From assembly GCF_007273535.1 (NCBI RefSeq), contig NZ_RIBP01000004.1, positions 1,712,001 through 1,776,000 of the forward strand: a DNA stretch of 64,000 nt. The letters are read 5' to 3'. The number at the start of each line of letters is the position of its first letter. Position 1 is the first letter of the stretch. Of this stretch, positions 37,579-45,400 are shown one piece after another. Source of the DNA: Niallia circulans. GTDB lineage: Bacteria > Bacillota > Bacilli > Bacillales > Cytobacillaceae. Under the pieces are notes generated by a model. That model saw only the letters and a program-made list of their open reading frames with translations, was not told where the DNA came from and did not search any database. The translations under genes and the position numbers were made by a program.

Positions 37579-38148
37579 TTAGTCTTCACCTTTAAATTCA
37601 GTCACACCAAATGTCTGGTTATAATCATAGCCATTAAAGTAAATGTCTAAATCGTGGAAATACCTGTGCAGGCTGCGCATAGCATCCCGATTATCAGCTG
37701 CTGCCACAAGCTTGGCAGCTTCTTTTATATGTTCCAAGTCAGCAGCAATGCTGGTGTCATCAATTACAATATTCTCTGCTTGGGACAAAATGCTTTCAGC
37801 AGCTTTCTGCTGTTCTGCATAATCAGTTGTTTCAAGTCTGCCCCATCCTAATGTATCATTATAGAAGTCATGCCACTTTGAAATGAAATCATGCCCGCTT
37901 GAACCATCTGCTAAAGTGACAATGCTTTTGTCAATCGGTTCATTCACAGCTTCTGTACTCATTTCCTCAGAATCAGAATCAGAATCAGAATTTGTAGCTG
38001 CAGTACTAACTGCCGGCTTGTCATTGTCTGTTTTCAAAGTTTTATCCTTTTCCAAGAATATTAGGGTAGCGAAAACAACAGAGGCAGTAAGCCCTCCAAC
38101 CCCAACAATTATCCCAACAAGCCAAAATATCATTTTCTTCCATTGCAA
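37579..38148 (-). CDS. Single-pass membrane protein of unknown function
   Basis: About 189 residues from TTG 38148, which has AGAGGGG 9 nt upstream; a longer ATG frame starts at 38196. One hydrophobic helix (MIFWLVGIIVGVGGLTASVVF) near the N-terminus is followed by an acidic Ser/Asp-rich linker with an SDSDSDS run, then an extracytoplasmic helical domain with conserved-looking HDFISKWHDFYNDTLGWG and LHRYFHDLDIYFNGYDYNQTFGVTEF. I do not recognise it with confidence (possibly DUF6241-like). It converges on nos with only 9 nt between stops and no terminator. Confidence 0.7.
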   Translation of the reverse strand: MQWKKMIFWLVGIIVGVGGLTASVVFATLIFLEKDKTLKTDNDKPAVSTAATNSDSDSDSEEMSTEAVNEPIDKSIVTLADGSSGHDFISKWHDFYNDTLGWGRLETTDYAEQQKAAESILSQAENIVIDDTSIAADLEHIKEAAKLVAAADNRDAMRSLHRYFHDLDIYFNGYDYNQTFGVTEFKGED

Positions 38149-38350
38149 TATTCTCAACCCCTCTAAAGTGGTATCATTTGTGTATAAGTTTAGCATTCGC
38201 TAACAGGTTGGAAATTCCTTCATAAAAAGGAAAATATCCTTCTAATTGCATTGTTTGCCATTGCCATAACCAAGCAGGTAATCTCTGTATAGAAAAGGTT
38301 TTGCTTGGAAATAGTAAAGAAAAAGGAGAGCTAAGAAAAGGAGTGTTAGC

Positions 38351-38974
38351 TTGTCTGTTGAAGAAGGGAATATGCCAATCTTTATCAAAAACCAGCTGAG
38401 AGCAGATTTGCAATCACTTTTAGCAAATCTCCATGGCTTGTATGAGTCTATCGGGGAAAAGGATTGCTGTGTTTTAAATGATTTTGAGAAAATGAATAAG
38501 CAGTTTAAAGGCATTCATAGCTTTGCAGCATCTTATTACTTACAATCCTATCTGGAGCCATTTACAGACTATATGGAAATGCTCACGGTTTCTGCCCAAC
38601 AATTTTCGGAAAAGCGACACGGTGCTCTGATTGCCATTAAAAGACAGGATAGCCTTGAGACGTTAGTTCACTCAGGTGTCCCGCTTCATGCCCAATTATC
38701 ATCTAACCTGCTTGAAGCAATCTTTTATCCAGGAAATCCGCTCCATGATGGGGGAGTTCTTATTGATAAAGATATGGTTGTTTCCGCTGCTAATATTTTT
38801 CCAACCTCTAAGTTTTATAATGGCAAGGAAAAGCTTGGCACAAGACACAGAGCTGCTATCGGCATAACGGAGCAGTCAGATGCTTTAGTCATCGTTGTTT
38901 CAGAAGAAACAGGGAGAATATCCTTTTCCATTGATGGACAGCTTTTTCCAGTTCAAACAAGTGCCCTTATGTAA
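38351..38974 (+). CDS. cdaS: Sporulation-type diadenylate cyclase CdaS
   Basis: Protein of 207 residues. An N-terminal helical pair (about residues 10-65), inhibitory in CdaS, precedes a DisA_N cyclase domain. Active-site motifs are HGALIAIKR, LHDGGVLID (Asp133, the DGA motif with Gly135 in place of Ala) and GTRHRAAIG (RHR 165-167). It makes c-di-AMP from two ATP, in B. subtilis during sporulation and germination. TTG 38351 is preceded by AAAAGGAG. Not next to CdaR or GlmM, which excludes CdaA. It supports a spore-forming host. Confidence 0.92.
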   Translation: MSVEEGNMPIFIKNQLRADLQSLLANLHGLYESIGEKDCCVLNDFEKMNKQFKGIHSFAASYYLQSYLEPFTDYMEMLTVSAQQFSEKRHGALIAIKRQDSLETLVHSGVPLHAQLSSNLLEAIFYPGNPLHDGGVLIDKDMVVSAANIFPTSKFYNGKEKLGTRHRAAIGITEQSDALVIVVSEETGRISFSIDGQLFPVQTSALM

Positions 38975-38996
38975 CATATAAATACATTGTATATGG

Positions 38997-39027
38997 AAAG
39001 CTTGAATGACAGAATTCAAGCTTTTTT
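38997..39027 (+). terminator. Bidirectional terminator after cdaS
   Basis: Ten-bp stem AAGCTTGAAT with ATTCAAGCTT, six-base loop, T run; lies between converging genes. Confidence 0.87.
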
Positions 39028-39037
39028 GTTTTGTTAG

Positions 39038-39574
39038 CTAAGCCGTTTTCATTAGAAAAAGCAGAACGATAAAGAACAAAACTAGTGTAATGGTAAATAG
39101 AATGAGCTTGCTCCTTTTCGGTAACATAATAGGGGTTCGTCCTTCAAGCGGAACAGTACGCTTGCCAATGTAGGTGAATATTCGTGCATATATCCAATAA
39201 AGACTGTAAGAATCCCAATAATCCCAGCCGTTTCGAAAGCGAATAAATCCAAGATGCTCTAATATGATTTCCAAACTAAAGGTCCATGAAATAAACACAA
39301 AATAGAAACGAAAAGTATCCTTATTTGGTTCAAAACGAATTAAAAAAGCAATAAAAAGGCCAAAATTAATAACCACTGCCGGCAGAATAAACACAACTGG
39401 AAGTGCATAACGATAAAACCCATTATAATAAAAGAACAGACAGAGCAGGATGGAAAGGGCAAAATGAATCAGCAAGGTTGTTTGGTAAAAACGGAACCTT
39501 CTTCGCAGTACGGCAATGTTTCCTGCCAATCCTAATAAAATAGCTGCAAATAGTATATACCAATTAATATCCAC
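39038..39574 (-). CDS. Polytopic membrane protein, CBO0543-like
   Basis: About 178 residues with five hydrophobic segments. GWDYWDSYSLYWIYARIFTYIG just before the last segment is reminiscent of the CBO0543 family of Firmicute membrane proteins (tentative). An SD (AAGGAG) lies inside the longer ATG frame, so GTG 39574 (spacing 9) is the better start than ATG 39598. Function unknown; transcribed divergently from the esterase. Confidence 0.7.
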   Translation of the reverse strand: MDINWYILFAAILLGLAGNIAVLRRRFRFYQTTLLIHFALSILLCLFFYYNGFYRYALPVVFILPAVVINFGLFIAFLIRFEPNKDTFRFYFVFISWTFSLEIILEHLGFIRFRNGWDYWDSYSLYWIYARIFTYIGKRTVPLEGRTPIMLPKRSKLILFTITLVLFFIVLLFLMKTA

Positions 39575-39691
39575 TATTTCACTCTCCTTCATAAACATGA
39601 AGATTCCTTATAGTTTCTGCAAAAGCAGGAGAAATATGTCTGTAAAGTGTTTCTTCCAAGCAGATTGATATTCATTCAGAAATAAACCGGA

Positions 39692-39720
39692 TATAATTTA
39701 ATCGTATGAAAGCGTTTTAA
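39692..39720 (+). promoter_or_regulatory. -10 element and cre site before the esterase
   Basis: TATAAT (39692-39697; weak -35 TATTCA at 39669-39674) is followed 9 bp later by TGAAAGCGTTTTAA (39707-39720), which matches cre except at one fixed position. The layout repeats that of the two beta-glucoside promoters in this window. Confidence 0.65.
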
Positions 39721-39743
39721 ATATGAAGGAGGAGCAAGTCGAA

Positions 39744-40514
39744 ATGGCATTAATTAAATGTGACTTTTTTTCTGAAAGCTTACAATTGAGCACTTCAATG
39801 ACAGTAATTCTGCCACAGCAAACAAACTCGCAAATTGGGATGAGGAACAATGCTAGTGGAGAAAAGCATCAAACACTTTATCTGCTGCATGGACTTAGTG
39901 ATGATCATACAGTCTGGACAAGAAGAACATCTATTGAAAGATATGCTGCTCCGTTAGGCCTAGCGGTTGTTATGCCCCAGGTTGACAGAAGCTTCTATAC
40001 CAACATGGCATATGGCAATAAATATTGGACTTTTTTGACAGAGGAACTGCCAAATGTCGCAAGAGCCTTTTTTCCATTATCGTCAAAAAGGGAGGATAAC
40101 TTCGTTGCTGGGCTTTCAATGGGCGGATATGGAGCATTTAAATGGGCTTTGAACAAGCCCGATGATTTTATGGCGGCAGCAAGTCTATCTGGTGCAATGG
40201 ATGTGGAAACCCTTAAGGATAGAGCAGAAGGAGATCTTTTCAGACTCATATTTGGCGATGACAGTATTTTAGGAACAGAGCATGACTTGTTTTCTCTCAT
40301 AGAGAAAGTGAAAAATCGTCAGGTAAAACCTTCTCTTTACCAATGCTGTGGAACAGAGGATTTCCTGTTTGAGGATAATAAGCGATTTAAACAGGCCTGT
40401 GAACAGACTGTGATTGATTATACTTATGAGTTTAGCCAAGGTGTACATGAATGGGGGTACTGGGACAGAAAAATTCAAGATGTCCTCGAATGGCTGCCAA
40501 TAAGAAGGCAATAG
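39744..40514 (+). CDS. Esterase D / tributyrin-esterase-like alpha/beta hydrolase
   Basis: Protein of 256 residues related to EstA and S-formylglutathione hydrolase. The nucleophile motif is [10 protein letters not shown], with [14 protein letters not shown] as oxyanion region, an acid candidate in [12 protein letters not shown] and His in GVHEWGYWD. No signal peptide. ATG 39744 lies 9 nt after AAGGAGGAG; the upstream ATG at 39723 overlaps that SD. A cre box upstream suggests a role in carbon source use, for example deacetylating sugars. Confidence 0.87.
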   Translation: MALIKCDFFSESLQLSTSMTVILPQQTNSQIGMRNNASGEKHQTLYLLHGLSDDHTVWTRRTSIERYAAPLGLAVVMPQVDRSFYTNMAYGNKYWTFLTEELPNVARAFFPLSSKREDNFVAGLSMGGYGAFKWALNKPDDFMAAASLSGAMDVETLKDRAEGDLFRLIFGDDSILGTEHDLFSLIEKVKNRQVKPSLYQCCGTEDFLFEDNKRFKQACEQTVIDYTYEFSQGVHEWGYWDRKIQDVLEWLPIRRQ

Positions 40515-40545
40515 TAAGTGCCGGTGGGAGTACCACCAGCATATA

Positions 40546-41610
40546 CTACGATAATTCTTTTTGAATGGCTGCAACTATGCTGCTGAGCTCAAAGGGAACA
40601 GGCTGTTTAAAGCGTTCGGAAACAGCAGCGGTTTTTGCGAGTACAGTAATGCTTTCAAGAGGGTGTCTTCCAACGGCACTCTCCGCTGACAGCATAACAG
40701 CATTTGTGCCGTCTTGAACTGCTTGAAAAACATCGGTCACTTCTGCCCTTGTCGGAACGGCGTTTTCTGTCATTGATTGGAGCATTTGGGTTGCAGTCAC
40801 TACATATGTTTCTCTGTTTGCACATTCCGCTAGTATTGCTTTTTGCAGCAAAGGAATCCAGTAGTAAGGCAGTTCTACCCCTAAATCTCCTCTTGCAAGC
40901 ATAATTGCATCCGCTTCTTCACAAATTTTCGTAAATGCGGTTACTGCCTCCAACGTCTCAATTTTTGCCATCAGCTTTGGCGGTGTATTGGTGAAAGTGC
41001 TGACATATTTTTTAATATGCTGTAAATGGACAGCCTGCCGAATAAAGGAGCATGCAATAATATCAACATGATGCTTCACAAGAAATTCAATATCTCCTTT
41101 ATCCTTTTCTGTTATGGCAGGTAAAGATAATGAGGTGCCAGGGACATTTACGCCTTTTCGTGAAGCAATCATTCCCCCTGCTTTTACAATGGTTTTGGCA
41201 GTGTTTTCGTCTATCTCGATAACATTCAGCTCTACCTCACCATCATTAATAAGCACTCTGCTGCCGACCTTTATATCCTTGATAAGTCCCTTATAGTCAA
41301 CACTTGCACGAGATTCGTCTCCAATAATCTCTTCGATAGTTAACGAGAAACTGTCTCCCTCATTCAATACAGCTTTGTCTTCTTTTATTTTTCCTAAGCG
41401 AATCTTTGGTCCTTGCAAATCTCCCAATATGCGAACATTGCTTCCTGTAGTCTTGTTTATATCTCGAACCATTTCCATAACCGCGAGATGATCTGCTTGT
41501 GTGCCATGGGACATATTCAAGCGGACAATCGTCATGCCTTTTTCAATAAGACCTTGAAGAATTTTTTGGTTATTGCTTGCAGGTCCGATAGTACAAACTT
41601 TATCGATCAT
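40546..41610 (-). CDS. Compact pyruvate kinase lacking the C-terminal domain
   Basis: Protein of 354 residues containing the A and B domains only. Catalytic residues are present: Arg in TIVRLNMSHG, LGDLQGPKIRLG, Lys/Glu in KLMAKIETLEA, Asp in MLARGDLGVE and Thr in TATQMLQSM. It stops shortly after the MLSAESAVGRHPLESI motif, so the regulatory C domain (about 120 residues) and the extra PEP-utiliser-like domain of Bacillus Pyk are both absent. With the start at GGAGACAGCTTT ATG it is a complete gene, not a truncation at a frameshift. Probably a paralog of the housekeeping Pyk. Confidence 0.85.
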   Translation of the reverse strand: MIDKVCTIGPASNNQKILQGLIEKGMTIVRLNMSHGTQADHLAVMEMVRDINKTTGSNVRILGDLQGPKIRLGKIKEDKAVLNEGDSFSLTIEEIIGDESRASVDYKGLIKDIKVGSRVLINDGEVELNVIEIDENTAKTIVKAGGMIASRKGVNVPGTSLSLPAITEKDKGDIEFLVKHHVDIIACSFIRQAVHLQHIKKYVSTFTNTPPKLMAKIETLEAVTAFTKICEEADAIMLARGDLGVELPYYWIPLLQKAILAECANRETYVVTATQMLQSMTENAVPTRAEVTDVFQAVQDGTNAVMLSAESAVGRHPLESITVLAKTAAVSERFKQPVPFELSSIVAAIQKELS

Positions 41611-41823
41611 AAAGCTGTCTCCTTTAAAGTTATTTTCGATAGTATAACCTGCTGAAAGATTCTAATCCCCATGTACAAAAAGTTCATTTCTTACGTATTT
41701 GCTTGCTAAGTTGATAGGTGAGGGGTGTTTTTTTTTTTACAACAGTGAAAGAAAATCAAAAAAATGGGCGAAACTGCATGATATAATGATACTTACTATG
41801 CTACTACAAAAGGAGGAGAAGGC

Positions 41824-42060
41824 TTGGCTAATAAAACACATGGATTATTGAATGGCTGGACGCTTCTAGCAGATAAATCCTACAAGCTGTTCGCAAATCA
41901 AAATTCCTATGTCCTGCTGGATGAAGAAAATGATGTAGCGATGCAATTTACTGTGACAGACCAGGAGTTTGAAGTGCTCTCATCTAATTGGAACTTACAT
42001 TTCAAGATGATTCCAGCATTTAAGACAGTCAAAATTTTGAACATACCCACTGAAGAGTAA
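41824..42060 (+). CDS. 78-residue conserved-looking protein of unknown function
   Basis: TTG start at 41824 with an excellent AAAGGAGGAG. The soluble product alternates beta-type stretches (GWTLLADKSYKLFANQNSYVLLDEENDVAMQFTV, LHFKMIPAFKTVKILNI) without signal or membrane segment. I do not recognise a family. It is monocistronic between pyk (divergent) and a terminator. The 5' region holds a 12-T run at about 41730. Confidence 0.72.
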   Translation: MANKTHGLLNGWTLLADKSYKLFANQNSYVLLDEENDVAMQFTVTDQEFEVLSSNWNLHFKMIPAFKTVKILNIPTEE

Positions 42061-42082
42061 TTTGCAGCTGTATAGAAGTGTT

Positions 42083-42117
42083 AAGCTAGCCGTAAACAAG
42101 ATTAGGCTAGTTTTTTT
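42083..42117 (+). terminator. Terminator after the 78-aa gene
   Basis: CTAGCC (42086-42091) pairs with GGCTAG (42105-42110), flanked by AA/TT pairs with a bulged G; seven T follow. Confidence 0.75.
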
Positions 42118-42405
42118 ATGTTTTTTGAATAAATGGAAGGTAACATTATAGTAATAAAAAAACTCCTTTTTTTCTTATGTATTTATTAATAGCTTGACAA
42201 ACAAATATTTACATAAAATGCAAAAACTATTTTCGCGATATATGGGTGTTTTATAGGGTGTGTCATGATAGATAACTAGGATAAATTAATCATTTTAATC
42301 AAAATTATACAAATTATCTAATTTTTTTACAAAATTCTAGTGAGAATTTTACAATACTACGATATCTTTAATTGGTAAGACAATTTTCGACCAAGGAGGA
42401 TATAA
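42118..42405 (+). promoter_or_regulatory. Leader of the wall nucleotidase with TTTACA repeats and an inverted repeat
   Basis: Gene-free. TTGACA at 42194-42199 has no well-spaced -10. TTTACA occurs at 42208, 42326 and 42348; the last two are exactly 22 bp apart, twice the 11-bp period of PhoP boxes. AAAATTCT/AGAATTTT forms an 8-bp inverted repeat at 42331-42350. Phosphate control is only a hypothesis. AAGGAGGATATAA gives a perfect SD for the gene. Confidence 0.4.
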
Positions 42406-45400
42406 ATGAAGGGGAAACGTAGTTTTAGAATTTTGTCAATATTGCTAATTTTCACTTTGGTTTTACCCAGCTTCTTAGGAAATTTTACCCCAAGTGTTTT
42501 TGCTGCAAGCCAAACGGCTGATGACTTATTTATTTCTGAATACATAGAAGGCAGCTCAAACAATAAAGCACTCGAAATCTTCAATGGAACAGGCAGTGAA
42601 GTAGATCTTGCCAACTACAGCCTGGTACTTTATGCAAATGGCAAGACAGACCCTAATACAACATTAAAGCTTGAAGGAAAGCTTGCAGATGGAGATGTGT
42701 ATGTTATTGCACATAGCTCTGCTAGCGCAGCTGTAAAGGAAAAGGCTGATATATTGCATGGTGTTGTCAACTTTAATGGCGACGATGTAGTGGAGCTGAA
42801 GAAAAATGATACAGTCATCGACGTGTTCGGCACTGTCGGCATGCAGGAAAAATGGGGAGATGGTGCTGCTGAAAACCATACTCTGATTCGCAAAAGCTCT
42901 GTAACAAAAGGAAGCGTTGGCACTGAATTTGATCCGGCGGTAGAATGGGATATCTTTGATATTGACTATTTTGCTGACCTTGGCAAGCATGCTTTTGGAG
43001 ATGCTGATAATGGAAGTGAAGCTCCAGGAGAAGACGGAGAGGAAACTCCTTCTGTGCCTGCGGATGTTATGTCCATTTCAGATGCACGCACAAAAACAGG
43101 ACAAGTTGTAACTGTTGAAGGTGTTGTAACTGCTGATAATGACAGCATCGGCGGCGGCAAGCTGTCAACTTACATCCAAGACGAGTCTGCAGGCATTAAC
43201 TTGTTTGCGAGCAATGCTGGCACTTTCCCTGCTTTAAAAGAGGGACAAAAAGTAAAAGTAACAGGGAAAGTTACAGAATATAATAAATTGCTAGAAATAG
43301 CACCGAATGCTGATGGCATTGAAATTGTTTCGGAAGGAAACGATGTACCAGCACCAATTGAATTCTCATTGGAAAAGTTGAATGATGCTAGCCTTGCTGA
43401 GCAAAAGGAAGGCCAATTAGTTAAATTTAAAGGATACGTTCAATCCGTTCCTGCGACTCCTGCTGGAGGTGGCTATAATGTTTCCGTTATTGATGAGAAC
43501 TTTAATGGAACAACATTAAGAGTGATGGAAGGAACACAAGCTATTTCTGCTATGGAAGCAGGTAAATGGTATGAGTTTACAGGTGTATTAAGCCAGTATA
43601 ATACCTATCAGGTATTGCCAAGAAAGGCATCTGATGTGCGATTGCTTGCTAGTCAGCCTGAAGCTCCAACCTCTGCAGGAGAATATGAATCTACTGTTAG
43701 CAGTGTAGTAGATGGAGATACTATTCACCTTTCAACACCAGTACTTGGTGCAACAAAAGTGCGTTACGTTAATATTGATACACCAGAAACGTACCACACT
43801 CCAAAAAATGAAGCGGATGAAAGCCAACTGGAGCATGGTCAAGCAGCGAAAACTTATTTGAATACGCTGCTGCAGCCAGGAGATAAAGTAATCGTTAAAG
43901 TCGGAGACGAGGCAACAGATGATTATGGAAGACTGCTAGCTCAAATAATCCGCAAAAGCGACAACTTAAATACAAATCTAGAAATGGTCAAACAAGGATA
44001 TGCGACTACTTATTTCATTTGGCCGGTAGGTGATGGAGAGGAATATAATCAATATCAATCTGCTGTTAAAGAAGCAATTGATAATAAAAAGGGCATTTGG
44101 AATCCAGAAAATACGCTAGCAGAATTGCCTTTTGAATTTAGAGCAAGAGAGCAAGGTAAAGGATTGTTAAGATATGTCGGAAATTCTGACAGTAAGGAAT
44201 TTGTAGAGCCTGCTAAATTTGCAGAAGTTCCTGTCGAAAAACGAATCTTCTTTGCAAGTGCAGAAGAAGCAGAAAAAAATGGCTATAAAGCTAAAAACCC
44301 AAGTAACAATGAAAATATTAAACTACAGCTTTTAAGTGTTAATGATCTGCACGGCAAAATCAGCGAGGAATATGCAGATGGATCAAACACAATTGGCAGA
44401 ATTGATTATTTAGCCACGTATTTACGTGAGAGAGAAGCTGAAAACCCAAATACATTGCTTGTACATGCTGGTGATATGGTAGGCGGAAGTCCGCCTGTGT
44501 CTGCATTGCTGCAAGATGAGCCTACAGTTGAAATTATGGAATCAATAGGGTTTGACGTTGGGACTGTCGGTAACCATGAGTTTGACGAAGGTGTGGACGA
44601 AATGCTTCGCCTCATTAATGGTGGAGACCATCCTAATGGAACAGAAAACTATGATGGCATTAATTTCCCAATGGTAGCAGCAAATGTAGAATACAAGGAT
44701 ACTGGCAAGCTAGTGCTGGACCCTTATACTATTAAAGAAGTAGAAGGTGTTAAAGTCGGCTTTATCGGTGTTGCAACTACTGCTACACCAAATATGATTA
44801 TCAGTAAGGGCAATGAAAATCTAAGTTTCACAGATGAAACAGCAGCAATCAACAAATTTGTACCTGAGCTGCAAAGCCAAGGTGTGGAAGCAATTGTTGT
44901 CCTTGCGCACGTACCTGGTAATCAATCAGGCGAAGGTGCAACAGGTGATATTGCTAATATCGCTAATAACGTAAACGATGCAGTCGATGTTATTTTTGCT
45001 GCCCATAATCATGTGAAAATCGATGCCGTTGTCGACAATAAGCTGATCGTTCAAGCAGGTGAGTATGGCAAAGCATTCGCAGATGTTGAACTGGAAATTG
45101 ATCCAGTGTCAGGCGATATTGTGAAAAAATCTGCTGATATCGTTGATGTAGTGCAGGAGGGTGTTACACCAGATGCAGAGGTTGCAGCAATCCTGAACAA
45201 GTATTCGGAGAAAGTTGGGCCGAAGCTTAATGAAGTGATTGGTAACGCTGCAACATCAATGGAAGGCGGCTATGCAACAAAAGGAGCTGTTGGCGATAAT
45301 GCGCTCGGAAACTTGATTGCAGATGGCATGCTAACAGCAATGGACAGTGACTTTGCATTGATGAATGGCGGCGGAATTCGTGATGATTTAAATGCAGGTG

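Noticed and set aside
40515..40545. Missing C-terminal domain of the short pyruvate kinase in another frame
   Set aside because: Only 31 bases separate its stop from the neighbouring esterase gene, so there is no room for a remnant.
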